From the NCBI GenBank assembly GCA_013003335.1, contig JABDJT010000526.1, positions 1 through 29,602 on the forward strand: a DNA stretch of 29,602 bases, in the 5' to 3' direction. Made by a program: the position numbers and the translations under genes. This DNA comes from Verrucomicrobiales bacterium. GTDB lineage: Bacteria > Verrucomicrobiota > Verrucomicrobiia > Verrucomicrobiales > DEV007. Below the pieces are notes generated by a model. That model was not told the DNA's origin, made no database searches, and worked only from the letters and a program-made list of their open reading frames with translations. This document shows, in pieces, positions 8,254 to 16,089 of this stretch (within the stretch, counting starts at the first letter, position 1; each line of letters begins with the position of its first letter).

Positions 8254-9678
8254 ATGTCTTCCGCAGTACCCCTCATCCGAGTCCGCGACATCAAGTTCTC
8301 GGTCCTTCCTACCCGAACGCGATTCCCGTTTCGATACGGAATCGCCGCCATGACCGAGGCTCCGCACCTGTTTGTTCGATCGGAGCTGGAAATCGAAGGA
8401 ATAACGGCTGCAGGAATCGCCAGCGAAGGTCTCCCGCCGAAGTGGTTCACGAAAAATGTGGAGACGACCTTCGAAGAAGATGACTTGCCGGGCATGAAAC
8501 GCGTCATTCTGCAGGCTGCGGGTTTCGCCACCGAAATTACCGAATCCCTGTCGTTTTTTGAATTCTGGAAAGCCCTGAAGCAGCGGCAGGAATCGTGGGC
8601 AAAGACCGAATCCATTCCTCCCCTGCTGGCCCAACTCGGCACCGCCCTGATGGAACGCACCGTGCTGGATGGACTCTGTCGGTACCTGGAAAAGCCGCTA
8701 CACCACGTCGTTTCGGAGAATCACATCGGACTGGACTGGGGCGAAATTCATCCCGAATTGTCCGATGTCAATCCGTCCTCCGTTTTCAAGAATCCTCCGC
8801 TCGACTCCGTTCGTGCCCGCCACACGGTTGGCCTTGCGGATCCCCTGACGGATTCCGAAATTCCCGATTCGGACCGGATTGACGATGGATTACCGCACTC
8901 TCTCGTCGCTAACATTCGCACCTACGGCCTGACCCATTTCAAGCTAAAACTCTGCGGCAACCTCGAAACCGACCGTGATCGGCTCCGCGAACTCACCGCG
9001 TTGTTTTCCGCCGAGGCACCGGAAAATTATGAGATCACGATCGATGGCAACGAGCAATACGCCGACATCGATGCGTTTCGGGATCATTTCCTGGAGCACC
9101 GGGCCGATCCGGAAATTTTCCCGATTTTTGATCACCTCCTGTTCGTCGAGCAGCCCATCCACCGGGACTTTGCACTCACTGATCCGGTCAAATCCGGATT
9201 TGAAAACTGGCCCGACGCCCCGCCGGTGATCATCGATGAGTCCGATGGCGAAGCCGGCAGCCTGCCGCGTGCCCTCGAATTGGGATACGTCGGGACCAGC
9301 CACAAGAATTGCAAAGGTGTCGTGAAAAGCCTCGCCAATCGCGCCCTTCTCAATCGAAAGGGCGGCGTGATGAGCGGCGAGGATCTGGCCAATCTCGGCC
9401 CGATCGCGCTTTCGCAGGACCTGGCAGTCGCAGCGCTGCTAGGAATTGATCACGTCGAACGCAACGGCCACCATTACTTCGCCGGATTATCGATGTTTCC
9501 CGAATCGATTCAGCAGGCTGTGCTGAAATGTCATCCCGATTTGTACGCCAAAACCGAAACCGGTTTTCCTGCGCTGAGAATTGAGCAGGGCCGGATTTCG
9601 ACAGGGTCGATCAACGCAGCACCATTCGGAGTCGGTTTACCGGTGGATGCGTTCGACGGTTTCGATTCGTGGACATAA
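8254..9678 (+). CDS. Enolase-superfamily (mandelate racemase/muconate lactonizing type) enzyme
   Basis: Members of this superfamily abstract a proton alpha to a carboxylate in a Mg2+-dependent active site; many are sugar-acid dehydratases, racemases or dipeptide epimerases. In this 474-residue protein the barrel signatures are clear: THFKLKL with Lys230 and Lys232 (base), IDGNEQY with metal Asp264, LFVEQP with metal Glu299, IIDESD with Asp328/Glu329 as third ligand, and HKNCKG with Lys351/Lys354 at the position of the second base. Lysines on both barrel faces suit a muconate-lactonizing or epimerase-type active site better than a mandelate-racemase Lys/His one. That is inference and the substrate is unknown. 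It is longer than the usual 360-400 residues because of inserts around residues 85-210. Confidence 0.8.
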   Translation: MSSAVPLIRVRDIKFSVLPTRTRFPFRYGIAAMTEAPHLFVRSELEIEGITAAGIASEGLPPKWFTKNVETTFEEDDLPGMKRVILQAAGFATEITESLSFFEFWKALKQRQESWAKTESIPPLLAQLGTALMERTVLDGLCRYLEKPLHHVVSENHIGLDWGEIHPELSDVNPSSVFKNPPLDSVRARHTVGLADPLTDSEIPDSDRIDDGLPHSLVANIRTYGLTHFKLKLCGNLETDRDRLRELTALFSAEAPENYEITIDGNEQYADIDAFRDHFLEHRADPEIFPIFDHLLFVEQPIHRDFALTDPVKSGFENWPDAPPVIIDESDGEAGSLPRALELGYVGTSHKNCKGVVKSLANRALLNRKGGVMSGEDLANLGPIALSQDLAVAALLGIDHVERNGHHYFAGLSMFPESIQQAVLKCHPDLYAKTETGFPALRIEQGRISTGSINAAPFGVGLPVDAFDGFDSWT

Positions 9679-9706
9679 ACGGGAGGTTGGCTCGTCCAAC
9701 TCCCGT
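9679..9706. promoter_or_regulatory. Hairpin containing the likely ribosome-binding site of the next gene
   Basis: The inverted repeat ACGGGAGGTTGG / CCAACTCCCGT (11 pairs, one bulged G) starts at the end of the enolase-superfamily gene and finishes one base before the ATG at 9708. The only purine-rich Shine-Dalgarno-like stretch (GGGAGG) is inside the left arm, so folding would hide it. No T-run follows. Confidence 0.4.
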
Positions 9707-9707
9707 C

Positions 9708-10094
9708 ATGTCGACCTCCGCTCCCCAACCGTTGCACGACGATTTTCGCGATTTCCTGCGTGCTTTGACGGAATCCCGGGTCCGTTTTCTTCTCACTACG
9801 GATTTTTCGAAGAGTTCGTTCGATCTCGAAATCTGGGCCGATCCGGAGCGTGAAAATTCAGAACGACTCGCCGGCGCACTAGCTGAATTCAGCGCGGGAG
9901 CCATCGATCTGACTGCCGGGGATCTCTCCGCCCACCACTTTGATTCCCTGTTTCTCGGTCAGCCGCCGGTGCGGATCCGCTTATTCACCCGCAATCCGGG
10001 CAGCTGTTTTTGCACCGAATTTTCCGATTCCAAAAAATGCGAACTCGCCGGAATCGATTTTAAAATTCCGACCCTGAACAAAGTCCAAAAGTAA
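9708..10094 (+). CDS. Degenerate nucleotidyltransferase-like protein
   Basis: The 128-residue protein resembles the MNT/AbiEii-type nucleotidyltransferase fold: the opening DDFRDFLRALTESRVRFLL and the later SSFDLEIWADPERENSERLAGAL follow the layout of small bacterial nucleotidyltransferases (DFLRALxxxxVRYLLVGG...DLDIWVxPxxEN). The Gly-Gly/Ser segment after the first beta strand is replaced by TTDFSKSS. The usual C-terminal segment (EDLIxxKxASGRxKD) is missing, the protein stopping at IPTLNKVQK. It is therefore probably catalytically inactive or a remnant. ATG 9708 is preferred; an upstream in-frame GTG at 9669 would overlap the preceding gene by 10 bases. Recognition is by eye and only moderately sure. 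Confidence 0.6.
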   Translation: MSTSAPQPLHDDFRDFLRALTESRVRFLLTTDFSKSSFDLEIWADPERENSERLAGALAEFSAGAIDLTAGDLSAHHFDSLFLGQPPVRIRLFTRNPGSCFCTEFSDSKKCELAGIDFKIPTLNKVQK

Positions 10095-10125
10095 TGTAAA
10101 TTGGTAGACGCTTCGATCGACTCAT

Positions 10126-10151
10126 CCTGCCGGGTCGGACGGACTGGCAGG
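10126..10151 (+). promoter_or_regulatory. Hairpin just upstream of mlaE
   Basis: The perfect six-base arms CCTGCC / GGCAGG flank a 14-nt GC-rich loop and end 5 nt before the mlaE ATG, followed by TTCTT. It could be a terminator for the upstream gene or a structure affecting mlaE translation. Confidence 0.35.
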
Positions 10152-10156
10152 TTCTT

Positions 10157-10957
10157 ATGGGTGGATTCATCAAATTGTTGGGCCAATTGACTCTGGGTTT
10201 TTTCCGGTGGCTGGGGCAGCTGACCGATCTCGTCATCGAGATGGGGACCGCCATTGTCCGCGGCAGACCGAGGTTTAATCTCACCGGGCATCAAATCGTT
10301 TCCGTCGGATTCGGTTCTCAACTCGTCGTGATTGTCACAGGAGCCTTCACCGGAGCGGTTTTTGCCGCGCAATCGTATTTCAAATTCAGCGACCTGGGCC
10401 TTGCCTCCGGTGTTGGTCCTGTCGTTTCCATTGCCCTGTGCCGGGAACTCGGGCCCGTGTTGACCGGCCTGATGGTTTCCGGTCGGGTCGGCGCGGCTAT
10501 GGCAGCGGAAATCGGGACCATGAAAGTTACCGAACAAGTCGACGCGCTCCGCTCGATGGGCGTTCACCCGGTCGACTACCTCGTCATTCCCCGTGCCATC
10601 GGGCTGATGTTCTCCATGCCGCTGCTGGTGGCGGAAGCAATCGGTTTCGGCCTACTCGCTTCTCACGTTCTGATTGTCTGGCACTTCAACGTCCCTTCTA
10701 CTTGGTATGATTATCACGTCGTCGCCAATACCGCTCTCGAAGACATCGCGATCGGGATGATTAAAGGGTTCGTTTTTGGTGCCTTGATTGTCGTCATTTC
10801 CTGCCACCAGGGGCTCAAAGCCACCAACGGCGCCGTCGGGGTCGGACGCGGTACAACCGCGGCAGTCGTGCAATCCTCCCTCGCCATCCTGATCACCAAT
10901 ATGTTTCTCAGCTTTCTCCTGAACTATTTTTTCCCACTCGGCTCCGGAAACTACTAG
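10157..10957 (+). CDS. mlaE: MlaE-family ABC transporter permease
   Basis: This is the inner-membrane permease of the Mla/MCE system, which moves phospholipids between inner and outer membrane. The 266-residue length is normal for MlaE/YrbE. Family hallmarks include FTGAVFAAQSYFKF, the conserved cytoplasmic stretch CRELGPVLTGLMVSGRVGAA followed by MAAEIGTMKVTEQVDAL, and YLVIPRAIGLM. Several hydrophobic helices are visible at ~50-75, 140-180 and 195-260. It heads a plus-strand operon with mlaF (11-nt gap) and mlaD. Confidence 0.95.
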   Translation: MGGFIKLLGQLTLGFFRWLGQLTDLVIEMGTAIVRGRPRFNLTGHQIVSVGFGSQLVVIVTGAFTGAVFAAQSYFKFSDLGLASGVGPVVSIALCRELGPVLTGLMVSGRVGAAMAAEIGTMKVTEQVDALRSMGVHPVDYLVIPRAIGLMFSMPLLVAEAIGFGLLASHVLIVWHFNVPSTWYDYHVVANTALEDIAIGMIKGFVFGALIVVISCHQGLKATNGAVGVGRGTTAAVVQSSLAILITNMFLSFLLNYFFPLGSGNY

Positions 10958-10968
10958 CCGAATTCCAT

Positions 10969-11742
10969 ATGGCTGATACCCGCAAAAACAGCTCAAACCC
11001 CTTCGTACAGATTTCCGATCTGCGGAAATCGTTTGGTGACCAGGAAGTTTTGCGCGGCGTCAGCCTGACCATTCCACGCGGCGAAACCACCGTTGTCCTC
11101 GGGCAAAGCGGTGAAGGAAAGAGCGTTCTTCTGAAACATATCAACGGTCTACTCACACCCGATTCCGGTTCGATCCTGATCGACGGGGAGGAAATCGTCG
11201 GGCTGTCGGAACGGGCTTTGCGTCCGACCCGCCGAAAGGTGGGAATCCTTTTCCAGGACGGTGCTCTGTTCGACTCCATGACGGTGGCTGAAAACGTGGT
11301 TTTTCCCCTGCAGGAAGAGGGAATTCGTGACCGGAAAGTGCTGCTGGAACGGGCCCGTGAAGTTCTCAGCGTTGTCGGATTGGAAGAACACATGGCCAAG
11401 ATGCCGATCAATATTTCGGGTGGAATGCGAAAGCGGGTAGCACTGGCTCGGGCTGTCATCAATCGCCCGGAGTGCGTCCTCTACGACGAGCCAACCGCCG
11501 GCCTGGATCCCATCGTAGCCGATTCAATCGATCACTTGATCCGCCGCCTGGAGCACGAATACGAAATCACCTCGATCGTGGTGACACACGACATGAAATC
11601 AATGAATTTCGTCGCGGATCATGTCGCCGTCTTGCGGGGCGGGAAAATTTACTTTCACGGGACTCCGAAAGAATTGAATGCGCTCCACGACGAAACGATA
11701 CAAAATTTCATTCACGGACGGTCCGGAGAATCGCGATCATGA
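10969..11742 (+). CDS. mlaF: MlaF-family ABC transporter ATPase
   Basis: This is the cytoplasmic ATPase that powers the MlaE permease. Of 257 residues, 12-250 form an ABC ATPase domain: Walker A GQSGEGKS at 45-52, Q-loop FQDGALFDSM at ~95-104, signature ISGGMRKR at 149-156, Walker B with Asp173-Glu174 (VLYDEPTAGLDP), and the H-loop histidine in VVTHDM. The SGEGKS Walker A and ISGGM signature are typical of MlaF. The gap to mlaE is 11 nt; mlaD follows after 91 nt. Confidence 0.95.
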   Translation: MADTRKNSSNPFVQISDLRKSFGDQEVLRGVSLTIPRGETTVVLGQSGEGKSVLLKHINGLLTPDSGSILIDGEEIVGLSERALRPTRRKVGILFQDGALFDSMTVAENVVFPLQEEGIRDRKVLLERAREVLSVVGLEEHMAKMPINISGGMRKRVALARAVINRPECVLYDEPTAGLDPIVADSIDHLIRRLEHEYEITSIVVTHDMKSMNFVADHVAVLRGGKIYFHGTPKELNALHDETIQNFIHGRSGESRS

Positions 11743-11833
11743 ACAGGAAGACAGATGATCAGGCCGTTCTTCGAGTCTCTTCCATTTCTTGAAATTTGAA
11801 CGATATTGAACAAACACAGCACGAACAGAAAAC

Positions 11834-12838
11834 ATGGCAATTCGCAAACAGAGGACAGAGCTCTATGTCGGGCTCTTTGTCTTTTTCGGCCTGGCAGTGA
11901 TGGGACTCCTGATCTTTCAGTTCGGTCGATTCAATGATCGCGTTCGCGGACATTATTCAATGACCGTCGAATTTCCCGATGTAGGGAGCCTGCGGCCCGG
12001 GGTGCCCATTACACTCGGCGGACGGAAAATCGGGTTTGCCAAAGAAGGACCGTTCATGAAAGAGGATTTTTCCGGGCTGACGATGGAGCTGGCGATTTAT
12101 AAAGATGCCCTGATCCCGAAAGGATCCACGTTCCAGGTCGGCACCAGCGGGCTGATGGGAGACACGTTCGTCGAGATCAAAATGCCGGAAAAATTCGACG
12201 GCACTTTTTATGGCGAAGGCGATTACATCGAGGGCTCCACCGGCTCAGGCCTGGACGATTTGCAATCCGATGCGGGCGTTCTGATCGCCAAGATCACGGA
12301 AGCAGCCGAAGGACTGACCCGCTCTCTCGAAAAAATCGAGAACGGCGTTCTCCAAACCGAAAATCTCGAAAATCTGAAGGTGACGATTGTCGAACTCCGG
12401 GCATCTTCCGAAAACATCAAGTCGGCAACCGAGAAACTCGACCCGATCGTCAAGGATGTGCAAGCCACCGTGGCCGAGGCAAAAACGGCGATGGAAAAGG
12501 CGGGCACCACGTTTGATACGGCAACAGAAACGCTCGAAAGCGTGAAAGGGACGGTCGCCAAAGCAGAACCGGCTCTCGAAAAACTGGAACCGGCGGTGGA
12601 TGAATTGAAAGCAGCCCTTGAAAATGCCAATGCCGCGATCACCGAAATCCGGAACGGAGACGGCACGGCTGCCGCCCTGATCAACGATTCCAATTTGCGC
12701 CAGGACCTCGTCAGTTTTGCCGACAAGCTCGAGAAATACGGCATTCTCGGCTATCCAAAGGACAAATCGAAACCGGAGTCTTCCGAATCTCCCAGTCAGC
12801 GATCACGCTCGAACGCTCTTCCGAGGAAATATCGATAA
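11834..12838 (+). CDS. mlaD: MlaD-family MCE-domain lipid-binding protein
   Basis: This is the periplasmic, membrane-anchored MCE component that forms the lipid channel above MlaE. The 334-residue protein has a short cytoplasmic start, one N-terminal membrane helix (LYVGLFVFFGLAVMGLLIF, ~12-30), and an MCE domain at ~40-130 with SMTVEFPDVGSLRPGVPITLGG and SGLMGDTFVEI. A long Glu/Lys/Ala-rich helical region at ~150-285 is expected to form a coiled coil, and a basic tail follows. The extended coiled coil is longer than in E. coli MlaD (~183 residues) and resembles PqiB/TGD2-like proteins. No MlaB or MlaC gene is adjacent. Confidence 0.9.
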   Translation: MAIRKQRTELYVGLFVFFGLAVMGLLIFQFGRFNDRVRGHYSMTVEFPDVGSLRPGVPITLGGRKIGFAKEGPFMKEDFSGLTMELAIYKDALIPKGSTFQVGTSGLMGDTFVEIKMPEKFDGTFYGEGDYIEGSTGSGLDDLQSDAGVLIAKITEAAEGLTRSLEKIENGVLQTENLENLKVTIVELRASSENIKSATEKLDPIVKDVQATVAEAKTAMEKAGTTFDTATETLESVKGTVAKAEPALEKLEPAVDELKAALENANAAITEIRNGDGTAAALINDSNLRQDLVSFADKLEKYGILGYPKDKSKPESSESPSQRSRSNALPRKYR

Positions 12839-12839
12839 T

Positions 12840-12884
12840 CGAACGAACAGGGTCGATTTGGCCAACGGACCCGGTTGATTCGTT
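12840..12884 (+). repeat. Dispersed palindrome copy 3
   Basis: The arms CGAACGAACAGGGT and ACCCGGTTGATTCG flank a centre with CGATTTGGCCAACGG. It fills the 46-nt gap between the convergent stops of mlaD and the zinc-ribbon gene, where a bidirectional terminator would be expected. Its last base abuts the zinc-ribbon stop codon. Confidence 0.8.
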
Positions 12885-13268
12885 TCAGCCCTCTTCTTCA
12901 GCCTCGCCGACCTGTGGGTTACGGGTCTTTTCCTCCGCCTCGGCGATCAAGTCATTGGGATTGGATTCTCCATTTTGAATGATCGAAGTCGGTACTGGCT
13001 TCCATTCGGGCCGGGGAATCAACACCGGCTTTTCGCAATCGGTGTAAGGACAGGGCATCTCGGTTCCAAACTGCGACTGGTCGGCGGAAAGCTTGCGTCC
13101 ACAGGCGGGGCAGAGAAACTTCATCACGTCCCGGTTCCCCACGAGGACATCCACTTTTGGAATCATCACGGTCCATTTGCAGGCCGGACAATCGGTTGGT
13201 TGCCCGGCATCGAGCGGATCGGTTGGGATGACCTCCTTGCAGTTGGGGCATTCAAATTTCAGGCTCAT
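12885..13268 (-). CDS. Small double zinc-ribbon protein
   Basis: The 127-residue protein carries two four-cysteine zinc ribbons: Cys7/Cys10 with Cys27/Cys30 (CPNC...CPAC) and Cys53/Cys56 with Cys73/Cys78 (CPAC...CPYTDC). The remaining C-terminus is acidic and probably disordered (EAEEKTRN...GEAEEEG). No catalytic domain is seen; a nucleic-acid- or protein-binding role is possible, but the function is unknown. The start at 13268 (MSLKFECPNC) is chosen because an AGAGAAG ribosome-binding site lies just upstream; an in-frame upstream ATG at 13361 would reach into the divergent MBL-fold gene. It is convergent with mlaD. Confidence 0.8.
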   Translation of the reverse strand: MSLKFECPNCKEVIPTDPLDAGQPTDCPACKWTVMIPKVDVLVGNRDVMKFLCPACGRKLSADQSQFGTEMPCPYTDCEKPVLIPRPEWKPVPTSIIQNGESNPNDLIAEAEEKTRNPQVGEAEEEG

Positions 13269-13344
13269 AATCGTTCTTCTCTCTTGATTCAACCGGTGTT
13301 GCGCTGGAAGTGTCGCGAAAGAACGCAAGAAAATCAAATTTCCC

Positions 13345-13989
13345 ATGAAATCAGAAATCAAAATCCGGGGCTACACGGGCGGAATGTTCCAGACAAACGG
13401 GTATCATTTCCAGTCGGGCGACGGTTTTTCCCTGCTGATCGATGCGCCGGAGGGAATTGCTGACTGGCTTTCCGGTGAAGGCGAATCGGTTGATGCACTT
13501 TTCCTGACGCACCTGCATCACGATCACGTGCTTGATGTCGCGGCTCTGAAGGAGCAGTTCGACTGCCCGGTTTACGCCCATTCCAGCCCAACCCCGGACC
13601 TCACGCTCGAAGCGCTGCTGCGGGCCAACATGCCCTTTATTCCGGACGTGCCTGAGTTCGAAGTGGATCACCTCCTGGCTGGCGAATCGGCGCTCGATCT
13701 ATCAAAAGACGGCGGCCCGATCCTGAAATTGATTCACGTACCGGGCCACTCACCCGATTCGCTTTGCGCACAACCGGATGATGTTCCGGTCCTGTTTGGC
13801 GGCGATGTGTTGTTTCAAAATGGAATCGGCCGAACGGATTTCCCCCACGGGGACGAGAAACTTCTTTTATCCGGCATTCGGGAAAAGTTGTTCTGCCTGC
13901 CGGACGAAACGGAAGTTTTACCCGGACACGGTCCACCGACTCGAATCGGTTTTGAAAAATCGACCAATCCGTTTTTGCAAGTGATTTGA
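13345..13989 (+). CDS. Metallo-beta-lactamase-fold hydrolase (glyoxalase II-like)
   Basis: The 214-residue protein is a single MBL-fold domain with a complete binuclear metal site: THLHHDH (His56, His58, Asp60, His61), HVPGHS (His135), GGDVLF (Asp154) and PGHGPPT (His195). The order and the GHSPDS and GIGRTDF segments resemble glyoxalase II-like hydrolases (YcbL type), which hydrolyse thioesters such as lactoylglutathione. It lacks the C-terminal substrate domain of true glyoxalase II, so the substrate is uncertain. It is transcribed alone, divergent from the zinc-ribbon gene and convergent with the outer-membrane protein gene. Confidence 0.85.
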   Translation: MKSEIKIRGYTGGMFQTNGYHFQSGDGFSLLIDAPEGIADWLSGEGESVDALFLTHLHHDHVLDVAALKEQFDCPVYAHSSPTPDLTLEALLRANMPFIPDVPEFEVDHLLAGESALDLSKDGGPILKLIHVPGHSPDSLCAQPDDVPVLFGGDVLFQNGIGRTDFPHGDEKLLLSGIREKLFCLPDETEVLPGHGPPTRIGFEKSTNPFLQVI

Positions 13990-14012
13990 GCATCGGACTC
14001 CGGACCCGTACG

Positions 14013-14047
14013 CGGAAAACCCTGCCACTCGCGTGACAGGGTTTCCG
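14013..14047. terminator. Hairpin between convergent genes
   Basis: The inverted repeat CGGAAAACCCTG / CAGGGTTTCCG (11 pairs, one bulged A) with an inner CAC/GTG pairing lies between the stops of the MBL-fold gene (13989) and the outer-membrane protein gene (14080). The A/T part of the stem could serve both strands, but there is no T-run after it. It is unrelated in sequence to the dispersed palindromes apart from the short ACCCTG/CAGGGT core. Confidence 0.45.
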
Positions 14048-14079
14048 GAATTAGGGGGTAAAACAGAAATCAACCGGGC

Positions 14080-14607
14080 TTAGAATACCACGCGGGCACC
14101 CACACGGAAGCTGGAGAAATCAATGTCAGCGGCCGGAACATACTTCTGACGTGCTTCAACGAAGACGCCAAAGGCTCCACCGTAGCGGTGTTCGAGACCG
14201 ACACCGAAATCAATCGTACCAAGCGTCGAACCGTTGGTGATGAAACCTCCGCCAACCAAACCGTAGACTGCGGTGCAGGATTCTTCGCCGAGCGGAGCGC
14301 GGACGATGAGATCAAACGACACGTCGTGTAGAACCGTGTCAGACGAACTGGCCAGTTCACTGTCCAGATCGATCAGGTTCCAGCTTGCGCCGACACCGAT
14401 GTACTGGGTGATAAAGTAGTTGATGCCAACACCGCCGCCGTAGAAGTCATCATCGGCGTCAACGAGGGTGGCTGAACCGAAGAGATCGACCTGAAGTTCA
14501 CCGGCCAGATAGCACGGCTGGGCAACAGGACACTTCGGGTCGACAGCATCGCCGGCATAGGCCGTCACTGCTGCAAGAGACAGAAGGGTAGTGAGTAGTT
14601 TTTTCAT
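14080..14607 (-). CDS. Small outer-membrane beta-barrel protein
   Basis: The 175-residue protein has a signal peptide (MKKLLTTLLSLAAVTAYAG, cleavage after AYA) and then alternating hydrophobic/polar stretches with many Gly and aromatic residues (YGGGVGINYFITQYIGVGAS, YGLVGGGFITNG, YGGAFGVFVEAR). It ends in Phe (RVGARVVF), the usual terminal residue of beta-barrels inserted by the BAM machinery. The size suits an eight-stranded barrel of the OmpA/OmpW-like type. Two cysteines near the mature N-terminus (CPVAQPC) may form a disulphide. The AT-rich upstream region suggests its own promoter. Its function is unknown. Confidence 0.8.
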   Translation of the reverse strand: MKKLLTTLLSLAAVTAYAGDAVDPKCPVAQPCYLAGELQVDLFGSATLVDADDDFYGGGVGINYFITQYIGVGASWNLIDLDSELASSSDTVLHDVSFDLIVRAPLGEESCTAVYGLVGGGFITNGSTLGTIDFGVGLEHRYGGAFGVFVEARQKYVPAADIDFSSFRVGARVVF

Positions 14608-14700
14608 AGATTAGCTGTGGTCGTCGCATTATTAAGATTTCTTAAATACTTATGCAAGTTAAAAACCATAAAAACCGAAGTTTTTTCGAGGTCATTTTTA
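14608..14700 (-). promoter_or_regulatory. AT-rich promoter region of the outer-membrane protein gene
   Basis: This is one of the most AT-rich stretches of the window, directly upstream of the outer-membrane protein ATG. On the minus strand a TTGCAT followed 17 nt later by TAATAA is a weak sigma-70-like candidate (three of six matches in the -35). The rest of the divergent spacer up to 14839 holds no other feature I can support. Confidence 0.35.
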
Positions 14701-14839
14701 CTCCCCGTAACAACCGTCATTCTTACAACCTGCTCATCGTAAACGAATCATAAATCAGGCTCCTGAATCGTCCTACCCCTATCAAATTCCCGCTTTCCAC
14801 CTTTGCGTCTTTTTTCTATTCTGAACGGTATCCTTCACT

Positions 14840-16036
14840 ATGCCCGACTCTGACTCCAACAGCAGTGCTTCCTGCCTCATCCGCACGACCTTTGACGAGG
14901 AAATCGTGGCCCGGGCAGTGCGCGGGTGCCGCAGTCGGCTGGATGGCCCTCCTTCAATCGTTTTTGCGTTTGTCAGCTCAGACTGGGAGGAACACCTCAA
15001 GGACTTTGTCGAGATTGTTCAGATCGAAGGTCACGCCTCCCAAATAGTCGGCTGTTCCGGCTACGGGCTGATCGGTGTCGGCCAGGAAGACGAAAACGTC
15101 AGCGGTATGTCCCTGTTTTTTCTGCGGACTCCAAATTCGGAAGTCAAACGAGTGGAATTGAACGAAGAAGACGTCGCCGACGCCGATTCCGGAACTCCCT
15201 GGCAGGCCATCACCGGTATCCAGAGTGATCAGGAGGATGAAACCGGTGGCTGGCTGATTCTCGGGAATCCCATGCGAATGAGTTCCGAGACCTGGCTTCG
15301 GCAGTGGAACACAGCCTACCCCGGCGTTCCCTGCTTCGGCGGACTCGCCAGCGGTGGCCCCGATCCCGAGGAACTCTTTCTCTTTACCGAAAAAGGCCTA
15401 TCCGGTGCAGCGATGCTCGGCGTGCATTTGAGAGGTGGTGTCAAGTTCGGCGGTATCGTCAGCCAGGGTTGCCGGCCGATCGGTGATCCCTACACCATCA
15501 CCGAAGTGCAGGACAACGTCCTCGTTTCCGTCGGAGGGAAGAAAGCCTTCGCCATGCTGGAAGAAGCCTACGAATCACTCGACGAAGACGAGCAGAGCGA
15601 CGCCCGCGGCAACATCTTCGCCGGACTCGCCATTTCCGAATACGTCGAAGATTTCCGCCGCGGCGATTTCCTCGTGCGAAATATTGTCGGCGGAGACCCG
15701 AATGCCGGAGTTTTGGCCCTCGGGGCTTATCCTCGGGTCGGGCAAACCGTGCAATTCCAGGTTCGCGACCGCGACACCGCCGATGAAGATTGGCGACACC
15801 AGACCCGCGAGGCACAGGAAACATTCGGCGAACCGTTCGGCAGCCTGCTCTTCACTTGTGCAGGGCGTGGCGTCCGCCTTTTCGAAGAACCAAATCATGA
15901 CGCCTCCATCTTCGAGGAGGTCTTTGGCAAAGTCCCCGTCGCCGGATTTTTCTGCAACGGAGAAATCGGCCCCGTCGGCGGCCAGAACTTCGTGCACGGT
16001 TACACCGCTTCCTCCGTGTTGTTTTTGAATCCGTAG
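14840..16036 (+). CDS. FIST N- and C-domain sensory protein
   Basis: The 398-residue protein matches the FIST layout (F-box and intracellular signal transduction), a domain pair thought to bind small ligands such as amino acids. The N-terminal half carries IVGCSGYGLIGVGQE near residues 70-85 and VPCFGGLASGG at ~165-175. The C-terminal half carries GCRPIGDPYTITEV, FAGLAISEY, DFLVRNIVGGD, and the closing GFFCNGEIGPVGG...FVHGYTASSVLF. There is no signal peptide and no kinase, cyclase or methyl-accepting domain attached, so it would act as a free-standing cytoplasmic sensor. Neighbouring genes give no clue to the partner. Confidence 0.9.
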   Translation: MPDSDSNSSASCLIRTTFDEEIVARAVRGCRSRLDGPPSIVFAFVSSDWEEHLKDFVEIVQIEGHASQIVGCSGYGLIGVGQEDENVSGMSLFFLRTPNSEVKRVELNEEDVADADSGTPWQAITGIQSDQEDETGGWLILGNPMRMSSETWLRQWNTAYPGVPCFGGLASGGPDPEELFLFTEKGLSGAAMLGVHLRGGVKFGGIVSQGCRPIGDPYTITEVQDNVLVSVGGKKAFAMLEEAYESLDEDEQSDARGNIFAGLAISEYVEDFRRGDFLVRNIVGGDPNAGVLALGAYPRVGQTVQFQVRDRDTADEDWRHQTREAQETFGEPFGSLLFTCAGRGVRLFEEPNHDASIFEEVFGKVPVAGFFCNGEIGPVGGQNFVHGYTASSVLFLNP

Positions 16037-16039
16037 AAA

Positions 16040-16082
16040 CGAACCAACAGGGTTTGTTTGCCGAACCAACCCTGTTGGTTCG
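16040..16082 (+). repeat. Dispersed palindrome copy 4 (most symmetrical)
   Basis: Left and right arms of 21 nt match at 19 positions. The outer 14 pairs, CGAACCAACAGGGT with ACCCTGTTGGTTCG, are perfect. It lies between the convergent stops of the FIST gene (16036) and the acyltransferase gene (16090), ending 7 nt before the latter. Confidence 0.85.
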
Positions 16083-16089
16083 TGACAGC

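Noticed and set aside
9669..12838. A toxin-antitoxin or defence island around the nucleotidyltransferase-like gene.
   Set aside because: There is no HEPN/AbiEi-type partner next to it; the neighbours are an enolase-superfamily enzyme and a lipid transporter.
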